Source: Luteitalea sp.
GTDB taxonomy: Bacteria > Acidobacteriota > Vicinamibacteria > Vicinamibacterales > Vicinamibacteraceae
Reading direction: 5' to 3'
Assembly (NCBI GenBank): GCA_009377605.1
Contig: WHTT01000021.1
Coordinates: 1 to 64,000, forward strand
DNA length: 64,000 nt
Under the pieces are notes generated by a model. The model worked only from the letters and a program-made list of their open reading frames with translations. It was not told the origin of the DNA and did no database searches. Shown piece by piece: positions 8,159 to 17,547 of the stretch. Each line of letters begins with the position of its first letter. Within the stretch, counting starts at the first letter, position 1. The position numbers and the translations under genes are program-made.

Positions 8159-10654
8159 TTACAGCATCGACCAGGGGTCGACGTCCACCGTCGTGCGGCG
8201 GCGGAGATCCGGTCGCGCTGCAAGGGCCGTGCGGACCGCCTCGCGCATCGCGCGGCGCTCGGTCCCCTTTAGAAAGAACTGGACGCGAGACTGCCCGCGT
8301 AGGCGCTCGAGCGGCGCCGACGCCGGCCCAAGGACCCTGAACCTCCGGCGATCCGCCCCCAGCCCCACGATGAGGTCGTTGGCATCACGCAATCCCTCCG
8401 CATGCGACCCGGCTCGCACGACCACATTGATGAGCGCGACGTGCGGTGGATAGTAGAGCTTCCGCCGGTACTCGATCTCCTGCTCGAAGAAGGCGAGGTA
8501 GTCCTGCCGGCTGGCCAGCTCGATGCTGTAGTGCTCTGGGAAGAGGGTTTGGACAATGGCTTCGCCGGCCTGGTCACCTCGCCCTGATCGCCCAGCCACC
8601 TGCGTGAGCAGCTGAAACGTTCGCTCCGCCGCGCGAAAGTCGGCGAGCCCCAGCCCCACGTCCGCGGAGATCACGCCGACCAACGTCACGGCCGGAAAGT
8701 CGTGACCCTTGGCGATCATCTGTGTGCCCACCAGCACGTCGAGCTCGCGCCGTCTGAAGCGACGAAGCACCTCGACCATCGCACCGCGTCGCGTCATCGT
8801 GTCGCGGTCGACGCGCGCCACGCGCACCCCAGCGAATCGCCCGGCAATTTCCTGCTCCACTCGCTCGGTCCCGACGCCGGCGTACTCGAGAAGGAGGCCG
8901 CCGCACGCCGGACACGCTTTTGGCACGCGTGTCGCGTGGTCGCAATAGTGGCAACGCGCCCGCTCGGCGCGGCGGTGCAGCGTGAGCGCGACACTACAGT
9001 CTGGGCACTCGAGCGTGTGGCCGCACTGGCGGCAGAACACCGTGGGCGCATAGCCGCGTCGATTGAGGAGGACCATGCTTTGCTCGCCGCGCGCCAGCCG
9101 CTCTTCCAGCGACGCCTCCAACACGCTGCTCAACACGATCTCCGGACCGCGCTCGGCGTACTCGTCCCGCATGTTGACAATCCGGACTGCCGCCAGGGGA
9201 CGGTCCAAGACGCGCCGCGCCATGGTGAGCAAGTGATAGCGGCCCCTTCTCGCATTCTCGTATGTCTCCATCGCCGGCGTGGCGGACCCGAGCACGACGA
9301 GCGCTCCCGCGTCACGCGCGCGCATGATGGCCACGTCCCGGCCGTGGTAGCGGGGGCTCTCTTCCTGCTTGTACGACGTATCGTGCTCCTCGTCGACGAC
9401 GACAAGGCCCAGCCTCGTCAACGGCGCAAACACCGCGGACCGCGTCCCCACGACGATGTCCACGTCGCCGCGCCGGATACGATGCCACTGATCGTGGCGC
9501 TCTCCGTCGGAGAGGCCGCTGTGCTGAACGGCCACGCGATCACCGAACACGCTCCGGAAGAGCAGGGCGACGGCAGGGGTCAGCGCGATCTCCGGAACCA
9601 AGACGAGCACCTGGCGACCGCGGCGCTGCACATGGTCGGCCAACCGTAGGTAGACCTGTGTCTTCCCGCTGCCGGTGACGCCGTGCAACAGGCCCACCGC
9701 GAACTCGCCGCGTGAGAGTTGTGTCTTCAAGCGCGTGAGCGTCGCCTCCTGCTCGTCGGTCAGCTCCACCGCCAAGGTCGCCGCCGCATCGGCAGCAGAA
9801 GCCAGCTCCTCTACCGCAAAGGGATCGCGCTCCTCGCGCCGCTCGGCCCAGCGGATGAAGCCGAGCCGCTCGAGACGCTGCAACGTCTCGCGAGAGATGC
9901 CCTGCTCTGCGAGGCTCGCAACGGGGAGCCCCTCGCGCTCTTCCGCCAGCAGCCGGCATGCCTCACGCTGCTTGTGTCCCAGCCGCCGACTCGTTGCGCC
10001 CTCGGTGACGATCGCCGTCGGTATCGCGATCGTGACGAGCTTGAACGCTGATTCACGGAGTGCAACGTCCGGTGCTCGTGTCACGGCGCCCACTTTCTCC
10101 AGCCGATGGATGGCCTGCTCGAGGCTCGCGCGCGATGGTCCCGCCGGCGGGTCATCAGTCCACAGGACATCGCCAACGGAGAGCAGCTTTCGCACACGAG
10201 CGATGACGAGCCGCTGGGGTACCGGTCGGCCTCCGGCGAGCGCCCTCAGGACTGCAGCTTGGACGTCATCGTTGTCAGTGCTTCCAGTCTCGGCGAGCGA
10301 CGTCATTGAGAGGTACGGCTCGCTCTTCGCGCTGGCGCGAGGCGGCAGGGCTGCCGCCACCGCCTCGCCGGGCCCGGCCAGATAATAGTCCGCGACCCAC
10401 AGTGCAAGACGAACCACCTCGGGCGGCAGAAACGCCTCTTGGTCGAGAACGCGAGCGACCGAGCGAACATCGATCGAGGTGGGCAAATCACTCTCGGACG
10501 CCGTGTCCGGGCCACTGACGACAACGCCGGTGAGCAGGCGGCGACCGACGGGCACGACCACGCGCGCCCCTGCGTGAGCGGAAACCGAAGGCGGGAGGGA
10601 GTAGGTCAGTAGGTCGAGGCCAGGAACCGGAACAGCGACACGAACGAACCGCAC
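8159..10654 (-). CDS. priA: Primosomal replication restart helicase PriA
   Basis: The 831-residue protein shows an N-terminal 3'-DNA-end binding region (MRFVRVAVPVPGLDLLTYSLP), a helicase core with Walker A GVTGSGKT and DEEH, the paired zinc-binding cysteines CRQCG ... CPDC ... CHYC ... CPACG, and the late helicase motif QMIAKGHDFP. PriA reloads the replisome at stalled forks. It is longer than the E. coli protein through an insert between the DNA-binding and helicase parts. The start is GTG at 10654. It is last in the run yicC-gmk-rpoZ-coaBC-udg-priA. Confidence 0.96.
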   Translation of the reverse strand: MRFVRVAVPVPGLDLLTYSLPPSVSAHAGARVVVPVGRRLLTGVVVSGPDTASESDLPTSIDVRSVARVLDQEAFLPPEVVRLALWVADYYLAGPGEAVAAALPPRASAKSEPYLSMTSLAETGSTDNDDVQAAVLRALAGGRPVPQRLVIARVRKLLSVGDVLWTDDPPAGPSRASLEQAIHRLEKVGAVTRAPDVALRESAFKLVTIAIPTAIVTEGATSRRLGHKQREACRLLAEEREGLPVASLAEQGISRETLQRLERLGFIRWAERREERDPFAVEELASAADAAATLAVELTDEQEATLTRLKTQLSRGEFAVGLLHGVTGSGKTQVYLRLADHVQRRGRQVLVLVPEIALTPAVALLFRSVFGDRVAVQHSGLSDGERHDQWHRIRRGDVDIVVGTRSAVFAPLTRLGLVVVDEEHDTSYKQEESPRYHGRDVAIMRARDAGALVVLGSATPAMETYENARRGRYHLLTMARRVLDRPLAAVRIVNMRDEYAERGPEIVLSSVLEASLEERLARGEQSMVLLNRRGYAPTVFCRQCGHTLECPDCSVALTLHRRAERARCHYCDHATRVPKACPACGGLLLEYAGVGTERVEQEIAGRFAGVRVARVDRDTMTRRGAMVEVLRRFRRRELDVLVGTQMIAKGHDFPAVTLVGVISADVGLGLADFRAAERTFQLLTQVAGRSGRGDQAGEAIVQTLFPEHYSIELASRQDYLAFFEQEIEYRRKLYYPPHVALINVVVRAGSHAEGLRDANDLIVGLGADRRRFRVLGPASAPLERLRGQSRVQFFLKGTERRAMREAVRTALAARPDLRRRTTVDVDPWSML

Positions 10655-10663
10655 CTGGACAGC

Positions 10664-11470
10664 TTACTCCAGCGATTCACCGAGGAGCGCCATCACCTTC
10701 TTCATGTCTTCCCAGCAGTCGCGCTTCTTGTCGGGGCTGCGCAACAGATACGCCGGATGAAAGGTTGGCACGAGCTGCGCACCACGATACGGGAAGAGTC
10801 GCCCGCGCAGCTTCGAGATCGGCGCGTTCGTCTTCAAGAGGCACTGTGCCGCGAACGTACCCAGCGCGACGATCACTTTTGGCTGAATGACGTCGATCTG
10901 TCGAAAGAGAAATGGCTCACACGTGCGAACCTCGTCTGCCTCCGGGTTGCGGTTCTCGGGGGGACGGCACTTGATCACGTTTGCAATGTAGACGTCCTCG
11001 CGTCGCAATCCCATGGCTTCGATGATCTTCGTCAGCAGCTGACCGGCTCGGCCGACGAACGGGATGCCCTGCACATCTTCGTCGTAGCCGGGCGCTTCGC
11101 CGGCGAACATCAGATCTGCGGTCGGACTGCCCACACCAAACACGATGGTCTTACGCCCGAGCCCGCAAAGCTTACAGCGCGTGCAGTCGCCGATGTCGCG
11201 GCGGACGTCCTCGAGTGTCTCTTGCGGCGCATCCGCGGCACCGGCGTCGAAGAGCGATGACGCGGCGGGGGGCGCTGCCACGGCGGTGAGACGAGGCGCG
11301 TCTACGGCCACCGAGGCGTCACCCTCCGGTACCGTTTTGCTCCCCTCCTCCGGGGCACTGTCCAACGGCTGTCGCCATGCCGCATCGCTGCTGATCCCCG
11401 CGACACCGAGCTCCCCAAAGAACTCGATATGGGCTTCGAGCTGGGCTCGCAGACGTGGATCGATCGGCAT
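10664..11470 (-). CDS. Type-4 (family 4) uracil-DNA glycosylase
   Basis: The 268-residue protein has the iron-sulfur cysteines of family-4 UDGs (Cys96, Cys99, Cys168, Cys184), motif GEAPGYDED at 124-132 followed by [12 protein letters not shown], and the C-terminal HPAYLLR at 238-244. It removes uracil from DNA in base excision repair. Residues 30-85 are a poorly conserved Ala/Pro/Ser linker. ATG at 11470 gives the normal N-terminus ([20 protein letters not shown]); the longer frame overlaps coaBC. The gap to coaBC is 7 bases, so they are probably co-transcribed. Confidence 0.92.
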   Translation of the reverse strand: MPIDPRLRAQLEAHIEFFGELGVAGISSDAAWRQPLDSAPEEGSKTVPEGDASVAVDAPRLTAVAAPPAASSLFDAGAADAPQETLEDVRRDIGDCTRCKLCGLGRKTIVFGVGSPTADLMFAGEAPGYDEDVQGIPFVGRAGQLLTKIIEAMGLRREDVYIANVIKCRPPENRNPEADEVRTCEPFLFRQIDVIQPKVIVALGTFAAQCLLKTNAPISKLRGRLFPYRGAQLVPTFHPAYLLRSPDKKRDCWEDMKKVMALLGESLE

Positions 11471-11477
11471 ATGTGTC

Positions 11478-12722
11478 TTATCTCGTACCGGGTGTGCCAG
11501 CGCTGGTGGATCGGCTTCGCTCGCCACGGGCGGCAAGCAGTCGGTCGACGCGATTGAGAATCTCGTGTGCGATATCACGCTTTGGTCGTAACGGCAGCTC
11601 CTCATTGCCCGCCGTGGAGATCAGCGTCACCTCGTTCGTGTCCGCGTCGAAGCCGGCGTCCGCACGAGAGACGTCATTGGCCACAATCAGGTCGGCACCC
11701 TTGCCGACGAGTTTGGCGCGTGCTCTCTCCGCCAGCTCACCTGTCTCTGCCGCAAAGCCAACGAGAACGGGAAGGTCCCGACCGGCTCGTGCGCGACCGA
11801 CATCCGCAAGGATGTCCGGTGTTCGCGTCAGCCGCAGCGTGAGGGTCTCGTCGCGCTTCGTGATCTTGTCGATGGCCGGGCCCTCGATGGGCGTGTAGTC
11901 GGCGACCGCAGCGGCCATGACAACCACCTCCACGCTGGGCGCGCGGCCCAGCACCTCGCGGTGCATCTCGCCGGCCGAGCGGACACGGACAACCTCGACG
12001 CCGGGCGGTGGCGGGACCGTCGTGGGTCCGAGCACGAGCGTCACGGATGCGCCACGACGCGCGGCGTCGGCGGCGATCGCCATGCCCATCCGTCCGCTGG
12101 AGCGGTTGCCCACGTAACGCACCGGATCGAGGTCTTCGAAGGTCGGACCGGCCGTCACGAGCACGCGACGCCCGCGCCAGGTGTCGCCGCCGCCGAGCAC
12201 GCGCTCCACGGCCTCGACGACCTCGTCCGGCTCCGCCAGTCGCCCCTTGCCGATCCAGCCGCACGCCAGGAACCCTTCGCCAGGCTCCACGAACAGGACG
12301 CCACGCGCTTCTAGTGTCCGGATGTGCTCATGAACGGCCGGGTGCTCGAGCATGTTCGTGTTCATGGCGGGTGCCATCAACACTGGGGCCCGCGACGCGA
12401 GGTACATCGTGGACAAGAAGTCGTCTGCGAGGCCGAGCGCGAACTTTGCGATGACGTGCGCCGTGGCTGGTGCGATGAGCAGGAGATCGATAGACGAGGC
12501 GAGCGCGATGTGCTCGATGTCAGCGTTCATGCCCGGCGCCCACTGGCTCGTGATGACACGGCGCTGGGTGATCGCCTCGAACGTCACCGGACCGACGAAC
12601 CGCCGCGCCGTCCGCGTGAGAATCGCCGCCACGTCGTGACCCCGGCGTCCGAGGCCACGCGCAATCTCGACGGCCTTATAGGCGCCGATTCCACCGGTCA
12701 CGCCGAGTGCGACCAGAGCCAT
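11478..12722 (-). CDS. coaBC: Bifunctional phosphopantothenoylcysteine decarboxylase / phosphopantothenate-cysteine ligase
   Basis: The 414-residue protein joins an N-terminal flavin-dependent CoaC domain ([19 protein letters not shown], active-site region [14 protein letters not shown]) to a C-terminal CoaB ligase ([38 protein letters not shown]). It performs two consecutive steps of coenzyme A synthesis. Length and domain order are standard. It lies downstream of rpoZ, a common arrangement, with a short one-orientation word array between them. Confidence 0.95.
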   Translation of the reverse strand: MALVALGVTGGIGAYKAVEIARGLGRRGHDVAAILTRTARRFVGPVTFEAITQRRVITSQWAPGMNADIEHIALASSIDLLLIAPATAHVIAKFALGLADDFLSTMYLASRAPVLMAPAMNTNMLEHPAVHEHIRTLEARGVLFVEPGEGFLACGWIGKGRLAEPDEVVEAVERVLGGGDTWRGRRVLVTAGPTFEDLDPVRYVGNRSSGRMGMAIAADAARRGASVTLVLGPTTVPPPPGVEVVRVRSAGEMHREVLGRAPSVEVVVMAAAVADYTPIEGPAIDKITKRDETLTLRLTRTPDILADVGRARAGRDLPVLVGFAAETGELAERARAKLVGKGADLIVANDVSRADAGFDADTNEVTLISTAGNEELPLRPKRDIAHEILNRVDRLLAARGERSRSTSAGTPGTR

Positions 12723-12723
12723 A

Positions 12724-12790
12724 GGACAAGGGGCAGGCGTCAGGGTTCAGCGGCCAGCCTCAGCGGTCAGCCTCAGTGGTCAAGGCAGCA
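12724..12790. repeat. Word array (CAGCGGTCAGCCT), single orientation
   Basis: Drifting repeats of CAGCGGCCAGCCT / CAGTGGTCA fill the gap between coaBC and rpoZ. No reverse arm is visible. Confidence 0.6.
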
Positions 12791-12794
12791 CGCG

Positions 12795-13076
12795 TTAGGT
12801 GCTCGACGTCTCCGTCTCGGTCTCCATTCGCTCCTGCGCGGGCGCCGCGCGGTGCACGAGGCCGCTGAGGACCTCCCGCTGCGCGGTGCGTGCCGGCTTC
12901 GCGCTGGGCTCGACCTTGGGAAGACAGCCTTGCAGGAGCTGCTTGGCTCGCGCGCTCGCGACCACAACGAACTCGAACGCGTTCGGGACTCGGTTCCGAT
13001 CCACGCTCAGTCGCCACTTGTCGACGGCGGCTTGATCGGCCTCAGGGGTTGCATCCTTGGTCTGGATCTGTTCCAC
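12795..13076 (-). CDS. rpoZ: RNA polymerase omega subunit
   Basis: The 93-residue protein carries the omega core NRVPNAFEFVVVASARAKQL followed by the conserved ARTAQREV segment. Omega helps assemble and stabilise RNA polymerase and binds next to beta-prime. Its place between gmk and coaBC supports the call. I prefer GTG at 13076 because GGAG lies 5 bases upstream; GTG at 13082 would overlap that Shine-Dalgarno. The Glu/Thr-rich tail (METETETSST) is unconserved. Confidence 0.88.
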   Translation of the reverse strand: MEQIQTKDATPEADQAAVDKWRLSVDRNRVPNAFEFVVVASARAKQLLQGCLPKVEPSAKPARTAQREVLSGLVHRAAPAQERMETETETSST

Positions 13077-13146
13077 GGTCACTCCAATTAGTAGTTTCTA
13101 CCCTTCCTGGTACGTAGCGCGCGGCCTTTCCGCCTTCGCGCTTCGG

Positions 13147-13201
13147 CGGACCCGACGGTGGCGAAGCCGCGCGTGCGAGGGGGGCTACAAACCCTCGCTG
13201 A
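13147..13201. repeat. Interspersed GGGGGCTA...CCCTCGCT element, copy 1
   Basis: GAGGGGGGCTA - CAAA - CCCTCGCTGACT forms an imperfect inverted repeat just downstream of gmk. A close relative lies at 27062..27094. Both adjoin the 3' end of a minus-strand gene. Confidence 0.55.
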
Positions 13202-13202
13202 C

Positions 13203-13871
13203 TCACGCCGTTCCAGTGCGACGGCCCGTGAGCCCTGGAAACGTTCGAATGATGGCCTCCGCAATCGGCTCGACGTTCGTGCTCCGCGCCCGCTCCGCGA
13301 CGATCACCGCGCTCAGTGCATGAACGCAGGTATCCAGATCGTCGTTGACGATGACGTAGTCGTAGTCGTGGTATTCCACGACCTCGCGGCGAGCCGTGTC
13401 GAGCCGGCGGTGAATCGCCTCCTCGGTGTCTTGACTCCGGCCACGCAAACGCTGCTCGAGCACCTCGTAGCACGGCGGCAAAACGAACACCGAGACGGCG
13501 TCCAACGTCTGACGACGCAGCTGTTTCGCCCCCTGGACGTCAATCACGAGGATGACATCCTGGCCCGACGCCATGAGCTGTTCCGTGTCCTCTCGCCGCG
13601 TGCCGTACACATGACCGAACACGTCGGCCCATTCGAGGAACTCGCCGCCGGCCACCATGGCTTCGAACCGCTCACGGCTCACAAAATTATAATCCAGCCC
13701 GTCCCTTTCCCCGACACGAGCCGGCCGTGACGTGTACGAGCGGGAGATCGTGACCCCTTCCAGGACCTCCACCAGTCGTTCGACTACGGTGGTCTTTCCT
13801 GTCCCTGACGGGGCCGACACGATGAAGAGCGTGCCGCCCGACCGCGGCCGGTGGGGCGCCTCACTCGACAT
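13203..13871 (-). CDS. gmk: Guanylate kinase
   Basis: The 222-residue protein shows the P-loop SAPSGTGKTT at about residues 19-28, the GMP-binding region SRSYTSRPARVGE and DYNFV, and VIDVQGAKQ. It phosphorylates GMP to GDP. The start overlaps the end of yicC by 11 bases, so the two are translationally linked. The C-terminal ~30 residues are less conserved. Confidence 0.95.
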   Translation of the reverse strand: MSSEAPHRPRSGGTLFIVSAPSGTGKTTVVERLVEVLEGVTISRSYTSRPARVGERDGLDYNFVSRERFEAMVAGGEFLEWADVFGHVYGTRREDTEQLMASGQDVILVIDVQGAKQLRRQTLDAVSVFVLPPCYEVLEQRLRGRSQDTEEAIHRRLDTARREVVEYHDYDYVIVNDDLDTCVHALSAVIVAERARSTNVEPIAEAIIRTFPGLTGRRTGTA

Positions 13872-14745
13872 TCTGGACCTGCTCCCGCATCTTCTCCAGT
13901 TCGGCTTTGGCGTGCACGATGAGCTGCGAGACGTTCGGACCTTCGGCCTTGGATCCTATCGTATTCACCTCTCGGTTCATCTCCTGCAGCAGGAAATCCA
14001 GCTTCCGCCCGCACGGGTCCGGCCCCTCCGAGAGCGTTTGCCAATGCTGCACGTGGGCCCGAAGGCGCACGAGCTCCTCCTGAATATCGGAGCGGGCCAC
14101 GAGGCGAACCACCTCCTGCGCCAGGAGCTGCGGGTCTGACGCGCCATCCAAGCGTAGCTCCTCGAGCCTCGCGCTGAGACGCGCCTCCAGACCTTCCGCA
14201 CCCGCCTGCGCTGCGCCTTCGATCCGGTCGACCGTCTCGGCAAGGCCTGCTCGCCGACCATCGAGCTCGGCGCGGAGATACGTTCCTTCCTGACAACGCA
14301 TCGTGTCGAGCGCCACCAGCGCTTCGCCAACCGTCACCTCCACGAGCGCCGACAACCGTTGCTCGTCTTCCGTCTCGGGAGCATCCTGGAACGTGACCGC
14401 CTGCGGCAGTCGCAATAGGTCTCCTGGCGTCAAGCTCCCGTCGATCACGCGGCGGGCGCGCAGCCGGGCCATGGCGGCCGCCAGTGCCTCCACGAGCGGC
14501 TCGTTGATCTCGACGCTTGGCGGACGTATCCCGCGTGGCTGTGCCGCAATCGTGACGTCTACCCGCCCTCTCGCGACGCTTCGTTGAACCACCGCCCGCA
14601 AGGCGGCCTCGAGCCCCTGCAATGCCGAGGGCATCCGGAGCTGCACGTCGAGGTGACGATGGTTCACGCTGCGTATCGTGACCGCCACGGTGGCAATCTC
14701 GTCCTCCTTGGTCACGGAGGCAAATCCGGTCATCGATTTGATCAT
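13861..14745 (-). CDS. yicC: YicC/YloC-family endoribonuclease
   Basis: The 294-residue protein begins with the family hallmark MIKSMTGFA and contains SVNHRHLDVQLRMP; the C-terminus has the conserved GRKLDFLLQEMNREVNTIGSKA segment. YicC/YloC proteins are reported RNA endonucleases. The position directly before gmk is conserved in many bacteria. It begins immediately after the ABC transporter gene ends, suggesting read-through from upstream. Confidence 0.92.
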   Translation of the reverse strand: MIKSMTGFASVTKEDEIATVAVTIRSVNHRHLDVQLRMPSALQGLEAALRAVVQRSVARGRVDVTIAAQPRGIRPPSVEINEPLVEALAAAMARLRARRVIDGSLTPGDLLRLPQAVTFQDAPETEDEQRLSALVEVTVGEALVALDTMRCQEGTYLRAELDGRRAGLAETVDRIEGAAQAGAEGLEARLSARLEELRLDGASDPQLLAQEVVRLVARSDIQEELVRLRAHVQHWQTLSEGPDPCGRKLDFLLQEMNREVNTIGSKAEGPNVSQLIVHAKAELEKMREQVQNVE

Positions 14746-16554
14746 CTACCCCCTCACCCTGTCCCCGACCACCGTCCGTGCCTCCCGACCGCCAAACACT
14801 TGGAGCGCATAGAGCCGCGCATAAATGCCATTCGGACGGGTCACGAGGTCATCGTGACGGCCGATCTCGCGCACCATGCCCCGGTCGAGCACGATGATGG
14901 CGTTGGCGCGGCGGACCGTCGACAGCCGGTGCGCAATCACCAGCGACGTTCTGTCCTGCATCAACCTCGCCAACGCGTCCTGCACCAGCAGCTCGGACTC
15001 GGCGTCGAGTGACGAGGTGGCCTCGTCCAGGATCAGGATTGGCGAGTTTTTCAGGAGCGCGCGCGCAATGGCAAGGCGTTGCCGCTGACCGCCAGAGAGC
15101 CGTTGGCCACGCTCACCGATATGCGCGCGGTATTGCGTGGGGAGCGCGACGATGAACTCGTGCGCGTGTGCGGCGCGGGCGGCACGCTCGATGGCCTCGC
15201 TCGATGCATCCGGCACGCCATACGCGATGTTGGCCGCAATCGTATCGTCGAAGAGCACCGTGTCCTGTGTCACGAGCGCAATCTGCGTGCGCAGCGAGCG
15301 CAACGTCGCGTCGCGAATGTCGACGCCATCGATGAGGATCGCGCCACCCGTGACGTCATAGAAGCGCGGAATGAGATTCGCCAGCGTCGTCTTGCCGGCA
15401 CCGCTCAGACCCACGATCGCGACCATCTCGCCTGCTCGCACCGTAAACGACACCGCGTCGAGCACCTTACGACGGTCACGATCTCCGTAGTTGAAGCTCA
15501 CATCGCGGAACTCAATCGCATAGCGCAGGGGGGCAATGGGAGCGGCACCCGGCCGATCCTGCACTTCCGTGTGCGTGTCCAGCAGCTCGAAGATTCGCCC
15601 TGCGGCCGCCATCGCTTGCTGCAATGTCGCATTGACCCGGCTGAGCCGCTTCAGCGGGGCATACATCATGAACAGCGCCGTAAGGAAGGCTGTGAACTCC
15701 CCAATCGACATCTGATCACTTGTGATGCGCCCGCTGAAGTACCACAGGGCGCCGGCCAACGCCAGGCCACCCAGCAGCTCCATCAGAGGCGGCAGCGCCA
15801 GCACGGCGCTGGTGACCTTCATCGCGGTCCGATAGAGCTGGTCTGAGGCGGCGCGAAATCGGCGCCCTTCGTGCGCCTCGGCCCCAAACGCCTTGACGAT
15901 CCGGTGTGCGGCAAACGCCTCGGCGGCCACGTGCGATAGATGCTCCTGCTCTTCTTGGCTACGCCGCGTCATGCGGCGCACACGCTGACCCAAACGGACC
16001 AACGGATAGACGACCAGCGGTGCGCCGGTCATGCACACCAGCGCGAGGCGTGCGTCCCAATAGAACAACAGGCTCGCGTAGAAGAGGAGAGCAAGCGACT
16101 CCTTGAGCAGGTCGCCAACCGTCTCCGACACCGCCCGCTGGACGAGCGTGACGTCGTGCGTCACTCGCGAGAGAAGCTGACCGGTCGATCGGCGCGCGAA
16201 AAACGCGGCGGACTGGCCGATAACATGGCTGAACAGCACACTGCGGAGGTCGCGGACGACCCGCTGTCCCGTTTGCGTCATCAAGTAGCCGGACAGATAA
16301 TCGCCCAGGCCCTTGACGAGATAGGCACCGATCAGACCGAGCGCCACCAGCCCGAGCTGCGACCGATCCCGCAGCACCTGATCGAAGATCGGCTTGACGA
16401 GGTAGACGATGGCCCCAGATGCGAGGCCGTAGGCCAGCATGGCGACCAGCGCCAGCAGGATCCGCCACCGGTATGGGCGGGCATAACCGAGCAGCCGACG
16501 AAAATGAGTCACCTTTGGAATTTCACTCTTCGTACCCGTGCGGATGCGCCTCAT
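14746..16554 (-). CDS. MsbA-type ABC exporter (fused permease and ATPase)
   Basis: About 600 residues: an N-terminal six-helix exporter domain, then an ATPase domain with Walker A GLSGAGKTTL, signature LSGGQRQRLAIARALL and Walker B LILDEATSSLD. It functions as a homodimer. Family members flip lipid A core or export lipid-linked sugars or peptides; the next gene upstream is galE within a polysaccharide locus, so a glycolipid substrate is likely. The start is uncertain: ATG at 16554 overlaps galE by 32 bases, while GTG at 16512 gives MTHFRRLLGYARPYRW, closer to the family, but neither has a good ribosome site. Confidence 0.88.
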   Translation of the reverse strand: MRRIRTGTKSEIPKVTHFRRLLGYARPYRWRILLALVAMLAYGLASGAIVYLVKPIFDQVLRDRSQLGLVALGLIGAYLVKGLGDYLSGYLMTQTGQRVVRDLRSVLFSHVIGQSAAFFARRSTGQLLSRVTHDVTLVQRAVSETVGDLLKESLALLFYASLLFYWDARLALVCMTGAPLVVYPLVRLGQRVRRMTRRSQEEQEHLSHVAAEAFAAHRIVKAFGAEAHEGRRFRAASDQLYRTAMKVTSAVLALPPLMELLGGLALAGALWYFSGRITSDQMSIGEFTAFLTALFMMYAPLKRLSRVNATLQQAMAAAGRIFELLDTHTEVQDRPGAAPIAPLRYAIEFRDVSFNYGDRDRRKVLDAVSFTVRAGEMVAIVGLSGAGKTTLANLIPRFYDVTGGAILIDGVDIRDATLRSLRTQIALVTQDTVLFDDTIAANIAYGVPDASSEAIERAARAAHAHEFIVALPTQYRAHIGERGQRLSGGQRQRLAIARALLKNSPILILDEATSSLDAESELLVQDALARLMQDRTSLVIAHRLSTVRRANAIIVLDRGMVREIGRHDDLVTRPNGIYARLYALQVFGGREARTVVGDRVRG

Positions 16555-17545
16555 GCCAGCGCCACGCATCCGAGACGATCGCGTGAAGATCAGCAAAGCG
16601 CGGCTGCCAGCCCATGTCTCGCTGGATGCTGCCGTTGGCCGCGTAGAGCGCGGCCGGATCCCCGGCGCGCCGCGGCCCGATCCGTGCCGGCACCGGCATT
16701 CCGGTCACCTGCTCGACGGTCGCAATCACCTCTCGGACAGAATGCGGCTGGCCGTTGCCGAGATTGTAGGCGCCCGACCGCCCGCCCGACTCCAGCCTTT
16801 CGAGCGCACGCAGGTGCGCGTCGGCCAGGTCGCTCACGTGGACGTAGTCCCGCAGGCAGGTGCCATCGGGCGTCGGGTAGTCGTCACCGAAGACGACCAG
16901 CGGCTCGCCACCTCGCGCTGTCGCAATGGCGCGCGGGATGAGGTGCTGCTCTGGATCATGATCTTCGCCAAGGCAACCACCGGGATCAGCGCCCGCGGCG
17001 TTGAAGTACCGGAGGGCGGTCCAACGGATGTCATACGCCTGCTCGAAGTGCGGCAGGGCGCGCTCGACGGCGAGCTTGGACTCGCCGTAGGCGTTCACGG
17101 GATGCCGCGGATGCTGCTCAGCGATCGGTGTCTCTCTCGGCTCACCGAACACTGCGCAGGTCGACGAAAAGATGAGCCGCTTGACCTGTGCGCGCTGCAT
17201 GGCGGTGAGCACCGAGAGCGTTCCCACGACGTTGTTCTGGTAGTAGCCAGCCGGGTCTTTGACCGAGTCGCCCACCGAGAGCCAGGCCGCGAAGTGCAGG
17301 ACCGCGGTCACCTCCTGCTCGGCGAGGAGATCGGCCAGCCGCGCCGTCTCCTGCATGGCGCCAACCACCAGCTCCACGGCTCCCCCGCCCGCAGAGGCCG
17401 AGGCGCGCTGTGCGTGCGTCACCGCCTGTCGATGACCAGCCGATAGATCGTCGTATACGATGACGCGCCGGCCCGCACGTGCGAGCGCGAGCACGGCATG
17501 GCTGCCGATGTACCCAGCGCCGCCGGTCACCAAAACCGTCGACAC
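16523..17545 (-). CDS. galE: UDP-glucose 4-epimerase
   Basis: The 340-residue short-chain dehydrogenase-type enzyme has the NAD motif TGGAGYIGSH at 7-16, a Ser-Thr loop FSSTCAVFGEP and the catalytic YGESK. The motif RYFNAAGADP fits GalE. It interconverts UDP-glucose and UDP-galactose for surface sugars. The start is GTG at 17545, only 2 bases from the ugd stop, so ugd-galE-msbA-like is probably one operon. Confidence 0.93.
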   Translation of the reverse strand: MSTVLVTGGAGYIGSHAVLALARAGRRVIVYDDLSAGHRQAVTHAQRASASAGGGAVELVVGAMQETARLADLLAEQEVTAVLHFAAWLSVGDSVKDPAGYYQNNVVGTLSVLTAMQRAQVKRLIFSSTCAVFGEPRETPIAEQHPRHPVNAYGESKLAVERALPHFEQAYDIRWTALRYFNAAGADPGGCLGEDHDPEQHLIPRAIATARGGEPLVVFGDDYPTPDGTCLRDYVHVSDLADAHLRALERLESGGRSGAYNLGNGQPHSVREVIATVEQVTGMPVPARIGPRRAGDPAALYAANGSIQRDMGWQPRFADLHAIVSDAWRWHEAHPHGYEE

Positions 17546-17547
17546 GG